A DNA stretch of 64,000 bases, taken from positions 30,842 through 94,841 of the forward strand of contig DQPL01000019.1 of assembly GCA_015664885.1 (NCBI GenBank), in the 5' to 3' direction. Each line of letters opens with the position of its first letter. The first letter of the stretch is position 1. Below, in pieces: positions 42,979 through 52,978 of the stretch. The stretch comes from Gemmatimonadota bacterium (GTDB lineage: Bacteria; Gemmatimonadota; Gemmatimonadetes; Longimicrobiales; Gaopeijiaceae). Both the position numbers and the translations under genes were made by a program. Below the pieces are notes generated by a model. The model was given only the letters and a program-made list of their open reading frames with translations, was not told the DNA's origin and ran no database searches.

Positions 42979-42990
42979 TTTTGTACAAAA
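42979..42990. promoter_or_regulatory. TGTACA-core palindrome, probable Phd/YefM operator
   Basis: A perfect 12-bp palindrome TTTTGTACAAAA lies 65 bases before the antitoxin ATG, with a related half-site (GTGCATTTTG) ten bases later. The YefM-YoeB system of E. coli is known to bind a palindrome with a TGTACA core, and this gene encodes a YefM/Phd-type protein. The AT-rich stretch 42969-43003 stands out from the GC-rich surroundings. Confidence 0.7.
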
Positions 42991-43054
42991 CGTGCATTTT
43001 GTTCCAACCTTTGGCCGACACGAGTCGTCCCAACAGGGCACCCAGGAGCAAGAG

Positions 43055-43309
43055 ATGGAGAAAGTCACAGCCGCGGAAGCCCGGAAGAATATGGCCGAGC
43101 TGCTCAACCGCGCGGCGTACGGCAAGGAGCGATTCGTCGTGACGCGTCATGGAAAAGGGCTGGTCGCCATCGTTCCGCTCGAGGAGGTCACACTTTTCGA
43201 TCGGCTGCGCGAGCTGCTCTCGAAGAAGGACCTGGACACCGCGCTCGCTGCGATGAACGAGCCCCACACGAGCTCGTGGGACGACGTGCGCAAGGATCTG
43301 GACCTGTAA
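43055..43309 (+). CDS. Phd/YefM-family antitoxin (orphan)
   Basis: An 84-residue antitoxin. The N-terminal DNA-binding domain is typical: EKVTAAEARKNMAELLNRAAYGKERFVVTRHGKGLVAIVPLEE. The C-terminal toxin-binding helix region follows (LFDRLRELLSKKDLDTAL...SWDDVRKDLDL). ATG 43055 has AGGAGCAAGAG upstream. A full toxin gene does not follow; only a 20-codon toxin-like stub does. It probably still represses its own promoter through the palindrome at 42979. Confidence 0.87.
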   Translation: MEKVTAAEARKNMAELLNRAAYGKERFVVTRHGKGLVAIVPLEEVTLFDRLRELLSKKDLDTALAAMNEPHTSSWDDVRKDLDL

Positions 43310-43343
43310 GGTGATCCGATGAAGCGCACGAGGACCTAGCCAG

Positions 43344-43406
43344 ATGACGGAGCCCTGGAACGTCGAACTCACGAGAGCGGTGGTCGCCGCTCTGCGGTAC
43401 GAGTAG
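43344..43406 (+). pseudogene. 20-codon stub of a RelE/ParE-type toxin
   Basis: Thirty-five bases after the antitoxin stop, an ATG opens a 20-residue frame MTEPWNVELTRAVVAALRYE that ends at TAG 43404-43406. The first strand and helix copy the start of RelE/ParE toxins (a W-x-V-E-L-T-x-A-A...L pattern). Nothing toxin-like follows in any frame before the convergent gene ends at 43421. I read this as the 5' remnant of the lost toxin; with so few residues it is an inference. Confidence 0.5.
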
Positions 43407-43420
43407 CGCCAGCGCTGACC

Positions 43421-43915
43421 CTATCGCTTCTGGAATTCGAAATCACCATCGACCAGGGTCTGGGCGGGAGAACCCTGGGAGGACAGCGTCTCATGACGAA
43501 GCTTCACCAGAAGCACGTTGGCGGTCTGTCCGGCGGCCGAAAACCTGTTGAGGTTCAGCGACCGGATGACCCCGTCTTCCGAGTAGCTGAGCGTGGCCCC
43601 CGATCCCGTGCTGATCAGTAGATTCCCCCTCGCGAACCAGGGATCCAGAATCACGGTCACGCAGGCTGGGTACGACCCACTGGAGATCGAGTCGGCGTCC
43701 AGCGCGATGCGAAGCACGAGATCGGTAGTTTCTTGACGGTTTGCGCCGACCGTGACTTCGCCGGAACCGTCGTAGAACCCCACCTATGCAAGAGCGATGA
43801 GCAGCGGTTGGTCCTGTCCCTCACCCTCGTCGTAAGAAGAGGCTACGGGGTCGATCGCACATCCGGCCAACAACAGCGCCACAGACATAGCGCCTCCGCA
43901 GCTCAGAGAATTCAA
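43421..43915 (-). pseudogene. Small lipoprotein gene interrupted by an in-frame TAG
   Basis: On the minus strand, a frame from TTG 43915 (overlapping the tctA stop as TTGA) or ATG 43888 encodes a short lipoprotein signal with lipobox LLAGC, then about 25 residues. A TAG at 43784-43786 stops it. The same frame continues as VGFYDGSGEVTVGANRQETT and a further strand-rich 100 residues to TGA/TAG at 43421. The second part alone has a GTG at 43783 but no signal. Reading through the TAG would give a protein of about 164 residues. Function unknown; it is the distal gene of the tricarboxylate transporter operon. Confidence 0.65.
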
Positions 43916-45384
43916 CTGTCGATCCTCCGTCGCCTCAGCATCAAGAGCGGGAACGCAGCAGCCGCAAGCAGCAGTCCGGCGGCGATGGGTGAGCGTAAGA
44001 AGACCGTGGCGTCTCCTTGGGAGAGGATCAACGAGCGTCTCAGATTCGACTCTAGCATGGGCCCCAAGATCAGCCCGAGCAGGACCGGGATCAGCGGATA
44101 ACCGTAGCGCCTGAGCACGAAGCCGAGCACGCCTACCCCCGCCGTCAGGTACATCGCGAACGTGGTCCCCTCTGAGGTAAACGCGGCGACGATCGCCAAC
44201 GATCCGATGACGGGAAAGAGGATGCCCCTCGGGACGCGAGTGATGCGCACAAAGACCGGGATCAACGCGAGGCCGAACACTAGGATGAGCACGTAGCTCC
44301 AGAAGTACGCCCCGAAGAGCGGAGCCAGCAGCTCGGACGCCTCGCCGAAGAGCTGAGGGCCTGGAGTGATCCCGTGCACGACCAGCCCCCCCAGGATGAC
44401 GGCCGTGACGGCATCACCCGGGATGCCGAGCGCGAGCATCGGGATGAACGCGCCGCCCGTCATCGCGTTGTTGGCCGCCTCCGGCGCGACGATGCCCTCG
44501 GGGACACCCGAACCGAACCGCTCCGGCTCGGCCGAGGACCGCTTCGCTTCGGAATAGGAGAGGAACGCGGCCATCGCGGCTCCGGCTCCAGGCAGCGCCC
44601 CGACGAGCGTCCCGATTATGGGGCTCTTCACCCACACCCCGATTCGGACCGACCGAGCGTCGCTCCACAACGCCGCCAAGCGACCGGCTCCTAGCCCCGG
44701 CTGAGCCTCACTTGGGCGCACCGCCTCCCCGGACTCGCCGGACTGGTGGAGCAGCTCCGTCACAGCAAAGAGACCGATTACCACAGGGATGAGTGGGACC
44801 CCCACAAGCAGGTCTACCGATGCGAACGTGTAGCGCGGTACGGGCACGAGCCGGTCGATGCCTACGGTGGCCAGCATGAGACCGATCACCGTCGCGGTCA
44901 TGCTCTTGGGCAGCGACTCACGGGAGACGGTCGCCACGGCGATGAGAGCCAGCACGACCAGCGCGAACATCTCTGGGGACTGGAACGTGAGCGCGACGCG
45001 CGCGAGTTGCGGCGCGAAGAGCACGAGCACGACACCGCCGAAGATGCCCCCCACGAACGAGGAGAACGTCGCCAGCGCGATCGCCGATCCGGCCTTTCCT
45101 CGCTGCGCCATCGCGTAACCGTCGAGCATGGTCATGGCACTCGCCGGCGCCCCCGGAATACGCAGGGTAATCGCCGCGATAGACCCGCCGTAGATCCCGC
45201 CTGTGAAGATGCCGGTCATCATGACGATCGCCGGCAGCGGCGCGAGTTGGTACGTGAGCGGAAGCAGTAGAGAGATCGCGAGCGTTGCCGTGAGTCCAGG
45301 TACCGCGCCGACGACGATGCCCAATAAGACGCCGCCCACCAGAAACGGGAGCAACTCCGGCGCGAGCAGCAGCTCGGGCGTCAC
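43912..45384 (-). CDS. tctA: Tripartite tricarboxylate transporter large permease (TctA)
   Basis: The 490-residue inner-membrane protein is the 12-TM subunit of a TTT-family carboxylate importer. Diagnostic stretches: VGAVPGLTATLAISLLLPLT near the N-terminus, GGIYGGSIAAITLRIPGAPAS and the repeat GTLVGALPGAGAAMAAFLSY in mid-protein, then AANNAMTGGAFIPMLALGIPG. Length matches TctA (about 500). It overlaps tctB by ATGA and the broken lipoprotein gene by TTGA. Substrates of TTT systems range from citrate to terephthalate and cannot be called here. Confidence 0.92.
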   Translation of the reverse strand: MTPELLLAPELLPFLVGGVLLGIVVGAVPGLTATLAISLLLPLTYQLAPLPAIVMMTGIFTGGIYGGSIAAITLRIPGAPASAMTMLDGYAMAQRGKAGSAIALATFSSFVGGIFGGVVLVLFAPQLARVALTFQSPEMFALVVLALIAVATVSRESLPKSMTATVIGLMLATVGIDRLVPVPRYTFASVDLLVGVPLIPVVIGLFAVTELLHQSGESGEAVRPSEAQPGLGAGRLAALWSDARSVRIGVWVKSPIIGTLVGALPGAGAAMAAFLSYSEAKRSSAEPERFGSGVPEGIVAPEAANNAMTGGAFIPMLALGIPGDAVTAVILGGLVVHGITPGPQLFGEASELLAPLFGAYFWSYVLILVFGLALIPVFVRITRVPRGILFPVIGSLAIVAAFTSEGTTFAMYLTAGVGVLGFVLRRYGYPLIPVLLGLILGPMLESNLRRSLILSQGDATVFLRSPIAAGLLLAAAAFPLLMLRRRRIDS

Positions 45385-45905
45385 AGCCCCAGCAGCCCTG
45401 TCGGTAGCCGCACACCCAGAGCGACGCGGAAGAACACGAAGAGCGCCAGGGCCACGAAGATGGGAACACTGACCCGCAGCTTGCGGTCTTCAGTGAAGAG
45501 GCTGGTCAGGTAGCCACTGTAGGCGAGCGTGCTCAGAACGAAGCCAAGTGGCTGGAAGAGGGCGGCATAGGCGATGGTGGCGATTGATGCGGACCAGGGC
45601 TTGGCTGCATCCCGGCTGAGCGATCCGGCGGAGGCCGAGACCGTCCGCGGCGGGTCGGATGGCGCTTCACCGTTCGCGTCGGTACGCACCCTCCGGCGGA
45701 GCCCACCCACGGCGATCGCCAGCGACAAGGCAGCGAGCAGGAGGGCCAACGCCATGGGCATGAAGCCCGGGCCGGGCTCGCCCGCCTGGCTCGGGATTCG
45801 CGTGGCGCCCAGTCCGTAAGCCACCGCGACCAGCAGGAGCACGCCTCCGGAAACGACATCGTCTGGAAGCAGTGGTGAGCCCCCGCCCGAGGGCTTCCCG
45901 GTCAA
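45381..45905 (-). CDS. tctB: Tripartite tricarboxylate transporter small subunit (TctB)
   Basis: A 174-residue four-TM protein of the TctB family. Helices: VVSGGVLLLVAVAYGLG, MPMALALLLAALSLAIAVGG, IATIAYAALFQPLGFVLST and VSVPIFVALALFVFFRVALG, with the GEPGPGFMP loop typical of TctB. It starts at TTG 45905, which overlaps the ThDP-enzyme stop (TTGA). A longer upstream frame is an alternate reading of that enzyme. A longer-than-usual polar linker lies between helices 2 and 3. Confidence 0.87.
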   Translation of the reverse strand: MTGKPSGGGSPLLPDDVVSGGVLLLVAVAYGLGATRIPSQAGEPGPGFMPMALALLLAALSLAIAVGGLRRRVRTDANGEAPSDPPRTVSASAGSLSRDAAKPWSASIATIAYAALFQPLGFVLSTLAYSGYLTSLFTEDRKLRVSVPIFVALALFVFFRVALGVRLPTGLLGL

Positions 45906-47593
45906 GCGATCCACTTGGAGACGGGAGCGTTCGCCTCCTCGAGAGGCTGGGTTATCACATCGAGCAGGTAGGGACCGGGCGCGGTCAGCGCGTCGTGCAT
46001 GGCAGCGGCCAGGTGGGCCGGGTCCTCGACGCGCGTGGCGCTCATGCCGTAGGCCTGGGCGATGGCGGCGTGGTCGGAACGCCCGAAGTCGACCGAGTAG
46101 TAGGCGTCGCCGCGGCTCTTCTGGCCAGCCTTGATCCACCCGTAGCTGGCGTTGTTGCAAACTATGAGCGTGACGGGAACCTGAAGCCGCACGAGCGTCT
46201 CCAATTCGCCCGCTGAGATTCCGAACGAACCGTCGCCCATAATGCCGACCACTCGGCCGGCCTCCGGCTTCGCGTAATGGGCCCCGACGACTCCGGGCAA
46301 GGAGTAGCCGAGCGCTCCGAACGCGCGCGGGCTCACGAACCAGCGGCCGGCGCTCTCGAGGCGCCAGTACGCGGACACGTAGGGGCAAGGCGTGCCGGGA
46401 TCCGCGACGATGACGGAATCCGTGGGCAGCGCGGCGAAGAGCTCGCGCATGAGCCGCTCGGGGCGAATCGCGCGTTCGTCGGAGGCAAACAGGTGCGCGA
46501 CCCGCTCCATATGCTCCTCGTGCCCTGCTGCGATCTCCGCCGGATCGACGCGGTCCCCGATTCCGCTGGCCCCGAGCGCCACGACTTCCTCGAGAACCGC
46601 AGCCAATCCCAAGCTCGCGTCCGAGTGCATGCCGGCCGTCACGTCGTATACGCGACCGATCACTTCCGTGTCCGTGTCAAGCTGCAGCACGGTCGTCGAG
46701 CCCGGTGTGGGTAGCGACCACTTCTCGGTCGTGACCGAACCGGCGCCGCTGCCGATGTAGAACACCAAGTCGGCCTGGCGCACGAGCTCATGCCTCCACG
46801 GAAGTCCTCCGTTGCTGCCGATCACGCCGAGCGAGAACGGATCGGTCTCGGCGATGGCGCCCTTGCCGCAGATCGACGTCGCAACGGGTGCGCCCAGGGC
46901 GTGCGAGAGCGCGGTCACCTCGTGCCAAGCCCCTGAGCGTAGCGTGCCCGCCCCGGCCACCAGCAAGGGACGACGACTTTCGACCAGAAGCCGTGCCACG
47001 GCCTTCACTTCATCGGGGCTCGGCGCGAGCCGCTCGTTGGGGTAGAGGCCAAAGCGCTCATCGGCATGCACGTCGGAGGCATCGACCGGCTGGCCCTGCA
47101 CGTCGAGCGGCAGCGATACGTGGCAGGCACCGAGGCTGCCGGTGGTGGCCTCGCGGAAGGCACTGCGCAGCATGTGCGGCACGTCCGCACCCGAGGTCGG
47201 CGAGAACACCTGCTTGCTGACCGGGGCGAACAGGCCGGCCTGGTCCAACTCGGTGAGCGTCCCCTTGCCGCGGTCCTCCACCCCGATATCCGAGGTCAGA
47301 CATACGAGCGGCACAGAGGACTCGTTCGCCTCCGCCACGCCCGGCAGGATATACGTCGCGCCCCCTCCGCTGGGCCCCTCGCACACGCCGACGTGACCAC
47401 TCAGGCGCGCGTAAGCGTCGGCCATGAACGACGCACAGCGCTCGTCCCGTGTCAGCACGTGGTGGAGCTGCTTGGAGTCGGCCAACGCGTCATAGAACGG
47501 CAGGGACGTGTCCCCGCACAGGCCGAACACGACATCAACGCCGAGGCCCTCCAGGATACGGACGACGGCGTCGGCGCCGCGCAGGTCACTCAT
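45902..47593 (-). CDS. Thiamine-diphosphate enzyme (acetolactate synthase-like)
   Basis: The 563-residue protein has the three-domain build of acetolactate synthase/benzoylformate decarboxylase enzymes: PYR domain with LGVDVVFGLCGDTSLPFYDAL and a catalytic-type Glu in LTRDERCASFMADAYARLSG, a central domain (RPLLVAGAGT), and a PP domain with the ThDP motif GIMGDGSFGISAGELETLVR...CNNASYGW. It should decarboxylate or ligate a 2-keto acid. It lies between tctC and tctB, overlapping both (ATGA, TTGA), so it is almost certainly made with the transporter. That suggests the imported acid is a 2-keto acid or becomes one. Confidence 0.87.
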   Translation of the reverse strand: MSDLRGADAVVRILEGLGVDVVFGLCGDTSLPFYDALADSKQLHHVLTRDERCASFMADAYARLSGHVGVCEGPSGGGATYILPGVAEANESSVPLVCLTSDIGVEDRGKGTLTELDQAGLFAPVSKQVFSPTSGADVPHMLRSAFREATTGSLGACHVSLPLDVQGQPVDASDVHADERFGLYPNERLAPSPDEVKAVARLLVESRRPLLVAGAGTLRSGAWHEVTALSHALGAPVATSICGKGAIAETDPFSLGVIGSNGGLPWRHELVRQADLVFYIGSGAGSVTTEKWSLPTPGSTTVLQLDTDTEVIGRVYDVTAGMHSDASLGLAAVLEEVVALGASGIGDRVDPAEIAAGHEEHMERVAHLFASDERAIRPERLMRELFAALPTDSVIVADPGTPCPYVSAYWRLESAGRWFVSPRAFGALGYSLPGVVGAHYAKPEAGRVVGIMGDGSFGISAGELETLVRLQVPVTLIVCNNASYGWIKAGQKSRGDAYYSVDFGRSDHAAIAQAYGMSATRVEDPAHLAAAMHDALTAPGPYLLDVITQPLEEANAPVSKWIA

Positions 47594-48558
47594 CGGCTCA
47601 GTCGCGCCATGAGCGCCTCGACTTTGGCGGCGAGACTTTCGAGATGTTCGATGGTGCTGTCGCGGTCCTTCCAGGATGCGCCGATGCCCGCCTCCGCGGC
47701 CCACGCCTGGTATTCGGGATCTTCAGCAGTCTCCCGGCAGGCGCTAGAGAGTACACCCATCACGTCGTCCGGCGTCCCGCTAGGCGCCACCAGGACGCGG
47801 AAACCGCTGTAGTCGAGCTCGTACCCGTGTTCGAGGAACCTGGGCACGTCCGGCACGAGGTCACTGCGCTCCTGGGCCATGATCGCGAGCACCTTCAGCA
47901 AACCGTCTTCGACGTACGGCATCGCAGCCGGGAGACTCGACACGATGGCGTCGACTTCCCCACCCAGGATGGCCGCGAGCTGCGGTCCCGATCCGCCCTC
48001 GTACGGTATGTGCAGTAGCTCGATCCCCATCGCTTGCTCCATTGCCGATGCGTGCTGATGCCAGATGCCCCTCATGCCCACGTTCCCCACAGTGATCTCA
48101 CCCGGCGCCGCCGCTGCCGCCACGCGGAACGCCTCCACGTCCTGCCACGACACGCCAGGCACAATCAGAGCGCTCGGGTGGTCCGTGACCATGCAGACCG
48201 GCTCGAAGGAGCGCCACGACACAGGCGCCAGCCCCAGTATCTCGACCGATAACGCATCGTAGGTCATGGTGCCGAGAGTGTACCCGTCGGGCGGAGCGTT
48301 CTGCACCCTCGTGAGGCCGGCCGAGCTGAGGCCGCCGGGTACGTTCTCGGTCATCACACGCATGCCCAGGTGCCGCTCGAAGTGGCGCACGAACCCGCGC
48401 ATCGCCGCATCGGTCCCGCCACCCGCTCGCCATGGGATGACATGGCGGACTTCTCGCGACGCGTCGGGATAAGGCACTGCGTCGACTGAGCCGAGAGCAG
48501 CTCGAAGGACGATCGCCACCACGACGACCGCGACGGCGAGCAGCACACGCTTATCCAT
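47590..48558 (-). CDS. tctC: TctC-type solute-binding protein (Bug family)
   Basis: A 322-residue periplasmic binding protein with an N-terminal signal or anchor (LLAVAVVVVAIVLRAALG). Bug-family signatures: REVRHVIPWRAGGGTDAAMR near residue 35, ENVPGGLSSAGLTRVQNAPPDGYTLG and LHIPYEGGSGPQLAAILGGEVDAI. It binds a carboxylate and hands it to TctAB. It is first in its operon, an unusual place relative to the ThDP gene but normal for TTT systems. ATG 48558 is used; the longer frame upstream lies in the intergenic region. Confidence 0.88.
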   Translation of the reverse strand: MDKRVLLAVAVVVVAIVLRAALGSVDAVPYPDASREVRHVIPWRAGGGTDAAMRGFVRHFERHLGMRVMTENVPGGLSSAGLTRVQNAPPDGYTLGTMTYDALSVEILGLAPVSWRSFEPVCMVTDHPSALIVPGVSWQDVEAFRVAAAAAPGEITVGNVGMRGIWHQHASAMEQAMGIELLHIPYEGGSGPQLAAILGGEVDAIVSSLPAAMPYVEDGLLKVLAIMAQERSDLVPDVPRFLEHGYELDYSGFRVLVAPSGTPDDVMGVLSSACRETAEDPEYQAWAAEAGIGASWKDRDSTIEHLESLAAKVEALMARLSR

Positions 48559-48706
48559 GGCCTCCGTTATCGCGGTGTGGGACGATGGACGCAACCGAGC
48601 GCGGCGGGCTCGGGCAGGTGCTGGCTCCGTAAGCGCGTCTTGCACTACTCTGCCTAGCCGGCATCTTGGGACGCCAACGACCTCGCCTCGACCCGGACAC
48701 ACGTGC

Positions 48707-48987
48707 GTGACCGAAGATCCCGTCTCACGCCTCAACACCGCCCTCTCGGGCCGCTACACTATCGAGCGGGAGATCGGTGTCGGCGGGATGGCGACGGTTT
48801 ACCTTGCGCGCGACGAGCGACACGACCGCAACGTCGCGCTGAAGGTCCTGCGGCCCGAACTGGCCGTCCTGATGGGGTCGGAGCGCTTCTTCAGGGTCAC
48901 GCGCCCCCCTGAGCGTGCTCCGCGACGCATCATCGTAATCATGAACTTTTTCGAGGAGCTGACGCGAATGGTCGGCGAAGCCAACTA

Positions 48988-48988
<1 letters not shown>
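48707..48988 (+). pseudogene. Collapsed Ser/Thr protein kinase gene (both ends kept, middle lost)
   Basis: From GTG 48707 the first 65 residues match the start of bacterial PknB-like kinases: VSRLNTALSGRYTIEREIGV, GGMATVYLARDERHDRNVAL (glycine-rich loop) and ALKVLRPELAVLMGSERFFR (Lys of VALK). The homology then stops abruptly and changes to RPPERAPRRIIVIMNFFEEL, which looks like the C-terminal end of the long kinase or WD40 proteins common in Gemmatimonadota. Catalytic HRD and DFG motifs are absent. An internal in-frame deletion of a gene of perhaps 2.5 kb is the simplest reading. Its TAA overlaps the next ATG (TAATG). Confidence 0.72.
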
Positions 48989-50620
<1,632 letters not shown>

Positions 50621-50629
50621 CTTGACCCC

Positions 50630-51616
50630 ATGATTGTAGTCACTGGAGGAGCGGGCTTCATCGGCTCGAACATCGTGGCCGGGCTGGAGGCATCGGGCGC
50701 CGGCCCTATCTGCGTCGTGGACCACCTGGGCACCGGTGACAAGTGGAAGAACCTGCGCGGCAGGGAGCTCGAGGAGCTCATCGAACCGGCGGGGCTGGAC
50801 GCGTTCCTTCAGGAACGGGGGCGGGAGATCACTTACGTGATCCACATGGGCGCGATATCGGCAACCACTGAGACCGACGCGGACCTCATCGTCGACAACA
50901 ACCTGCGGCTGTCCCAGAGGATTTGGCGATGGTGTGCCGGGCACGACGTGCCGCTTATCTACGCGTCATCCGCGGCAACCTATGGCGATGGCGCCCGAGG
51001 TTTCGACGACGACGGAGCGCCCGAGGCGTTGGCCAAGCTCGTGCCCATGAACCCTTACGGTTGGAGCAAGCACCTCTTCGACCGGTGGGTGGCGCGTTCG
51101 ATCGCGAACCACCATGCGAAGCCACCTCAGTGGGTGGGCCTCAAGTTCTTCAACGTGTACGGGCCGAACGAGCACCACAAAGGCAACATGCGCAGCGTGG
51201 TGCTGAAGAACCACGGCTCCGCCGCTCGCGGCGAGGCGGTGACTCTTTTCCGCTCGCACCATCCCGACTACCAAGACGGCGGACAGATGCGCGACTTCGT
51301 ATACGTGAAGGACTGTGAGGACGTGGTGCTCTGGCTGATGGAGAACCGTGGCGTCAGTGGCCTCTTCAATCTCGGCACGGGTCGAGCCCAGACGTGGCTC
51401 GAGTTGATGGGTGCGCTGTACGCCGCAGTGGATCAGAAGCTGCAGGTCGATTGGGTGGATACTCCCGAGGAGATCCGCGACCGCTACCAGTATTTCACGC
51501 AGGCAGACATTGGGCGCCTGCTGGCCGCAGGATACGACCGTCCGTTCAGGTCGGTAGAAGAAGGCGTGGCGGACTACGTCGAGCAGCACCTCGCGCAGGA
51601 CGATCCGTATCGGTAG
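50630..51616 (+). CDS. hldD: ADP-glyceromanno-heptose 6-epimerase
   Basis: The 328-residue extended SDR epimerises ADP-D-glycero- to ADP-L-glycero-manno-heptose for the LPS inner core. Features: MIVVTGGAGFIGSNIV, HMGAISATTETDADLI, YASSAATYGDGARGF, catalytic NPYGWSKHLFDRWV, FNVYGPNEHHKGNMRSVV and QMRDFVYVKDCEDVVL. All match HldD/RfaD closely. It is good evidence for a Gram-negative outer membrane. It starts 9 bases after vapC. Confidence 0.93.
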   Translation: MIVVTGGAGFIGSNIVAGLEASGAGPICVVDHLGTGDKWKNLRGRELEELIEPAGLDAFLQERGREITYVIHMGAISATTETDADLIVDNNLRLSQRIWRWCAGHDVPLIYASSAATYGDGARGFDDDGAPEALAKLVPMNPYGWSKHLFDRWVARSIANHHAKPPQWVGLKFFNVYGPNEHHKGNMRSVVLKNHGSAARGEAVTLFRSHHPDYQDGGQMRDFVYVKDCEDVVLWLMENRGVSGLFNLGTGRAQTWLELMGALYAAVDQKLQVDWVDTPEEIRDRYQYFTQADIGRLLAAGYDRPFRSVEEGVADYVEQHLAQDDPYR

Positions 51617-51799
51617 GTAGGGCGCGCGTTGTTGCGAGTGCCCTCGTCATCCCAGTGGGACCTCAGACAAGCAATCGTGTCTCGGACGATGGCGCGTGGG
51701 GGTAGGTAGGGGCCATAGCCAGTCGGGACGACCGCGCTTCGTGAGATGCTGTCGAAAAGAGCGGTGAGGCAACATCTTGGCCGCCATGAGCACGATCCG
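51617..51799. other. Intergenic stretch without recognisable genes
   Basis: The 183 bases between hldD and the kinase stub hold no gene I can support and no clear terminator. Promoters for the 51800-54276 genes must lie here. Confidence 0.5.
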
Positions 51800-51886
51800 A
51801 TGAGCGAAGGCCACACCGAGCGCTTGGAGTCCGCCCTGGACGGCAAGTACCGCATCCAGCGCAAGCTCGGTGAGGGCGGCCGGTGA
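51800..51886 (+). pseudogene. 28-codon N-terminal stub of a Ser/Thr protein kinase
   Basis: ATG 51800 opens a 28-residue frame ending at TGA 51884. Its last 20 residues, RLESALDGKYRIQRKLGEGG, copy the start of PknB-like kinases up to the glycine-rich loop; then it stops. It resembles the start of the collapsed kinase at 48707 (RLNTALSGRYTIEREIGVGG) but is a different gene copy. The decarboxylase alpha subunit starts four bases later. It may be a deletion remnant, or it may now act as a short leader peptide. Confidence 0.65.
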
Positions 51887-51890
51887 GCGC

Positions 51891-52400
51891 ATGACCGTCT
51901 CCTACGACAACTCGAAGACCATCTTCGAGGGCATCAAGGCCGCCGGCATCACCAGCATCTCGGCGCTGCCGGAGACGTGGCTCGGCCTGCTGCTTCAGCG
52001 CGCCGAAGACGACCCGGACATGCAGCTCATCCAGGTCGCGAAGGAAGAGGAGGCGGTGGGCATTGCCGCAGGCGCCTACTTCGCCGGAGAGCCGCACATC
52101 CTGCTCATGCAGAACCACGGCATGTTCGGGGCGCTCAACGGCATCGTGTCGCTCGCTCAGCTATACGGCATCCCGCTGTGCATGCTCATCGCGGTGCGTG
52201 GGCACTGGGGGGAGCCGTATCCGTGGCACACACGAGGCGGCATCGTCACGGAGGGCATTCTGCAGGCGCTGAGCATCCCGTTCGAGCACGCGCGCGACCC
52301 GGAAAAGGTCGGCAAGCAGATTCAGGAGGCGTGGACCTTCTCCCAGAGCTCGCTGTCCCCGGTGGCGCTGCTGCTCACGCGCGACCTGATGGAAGATTGA
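51891..52400 (+). CDS. Two-subunit ThDP decarboxylase, alpha subunit (sulfopyruvate/phosphonopyruvate type)
   Basis: A 169-residue PYR-domain protein like ComD: IFEGIKAAGITSISALPETW, VAKEEEAVGIAAGAYFAGEP (with the activating Glu), LLMQNHGMFGALNGIVSLAQLY and GIPLCMLIAVRGHWGEPYPWH. It pairs with the beta subunit coded next, whose ATG overlaps its stop (TGATG). Sulfopyruvate decarboxylase makes sulfoacetaldehyde (coenzyme M route or sulfonate use); phosphonopyruvate decarboxylase makes phosphonoacetaldehyde. I cannot separate these from sequence. Confidence 0.87.
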   Translation: MTVSYDNSKTIFEGIKAAGITSISALPETWLGLLLQRAEDDPDMQLIQVAKEEEAVGIAAGAYFAGEPHILLMQNHGMFGALNGIVSLAQLYGIPLCMLIAVRGHWGEPYPWHTRGGIVTEGILQALSIPFEHARDPEKVGKQIQEAWTFSQSSLSPVALLLTRDLMED

Positions 52401-52978
52401 TGGAACGCGCCCAGTGCATCGCGATGCTCTACCCGGAGCTCGAAGACAAGCTGGTCGTGACCATCATGGGCGCGAGCGCGCAGGAGCTGTACGACCTCGG
52501 TCACAGAGAGAACTTCTTCTATTTACAGCACGCGATGGGTCTCGCGTCCTCGATCGGACTGGGCCTCGCGCTGCACCTACCGGAAGAACAGGTCATAGTG
52601 CTCGATGGAGACGGCTCGGTGCTCATGAACCTGGGCGGCCTCGCGACGCTGGCGCGGTATCGGCCGAAGAACCTGCTGCACATCATCTTCGACAACGGCA
52701 GCCTGCTCTCGACGGGTGGTTTCGACTCGCATACGACGGCGGGCATCACCGACCTGGCGGCGATCGCACGTGGAGCGGGCATCGAGCACGTTGCCGCGGT
52801 CGACTCGCCGATGGATTTCGGCGAGGCCGCCGTGGAGGCGCTCGAGCGCGACGACTTGAGTGTGATCGTCGCGAAGGTGAAGGCAGTTGGGCCGGACAAC
52901 TACGGGATGGACCTCGCGCTGCCCGAGAACGCGTTCCGGTTCAAGCGGTGCGTGCAGGAGCGGAAGGCGGCGCGGTGA
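52400..52978 (+). CDS. Two-subunit ThDP decarboxylase, beta subunit (ComE-like)
   Basis: The 192-residue partner holds the ThDP-binding half: VTIMGASAQELYDLGHRENF, the motif VIVLDGDGSVLMNLGGLATL with NLLHIIFDNGSLLSTGG (GDG...N). Mg2+ and diphosphate ligands are thus present. Length is standard for ComE-type subunits. The next gene overlaps by GTGA. Together with the alpha subunit it forms one active enzyme of ComDE architecture. Confidence 0.88.
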   Translation: MERAQCIAMLYPELEDKLVVTIMGASAQELYDLGHRENFFYLQHAMGLASSIGLGLALHLPEEQVIVLDGDGSVLMNLGGLATLARYRPKNLLHIIFDNGSLLSTGGFDSHTTAGITDLAAIARGAGIEHVAAVDSPMDFGEAAVEALERDDLSVIVAKVKAVGPDNYGMDLALPENAFRFKRCVQERKAAR

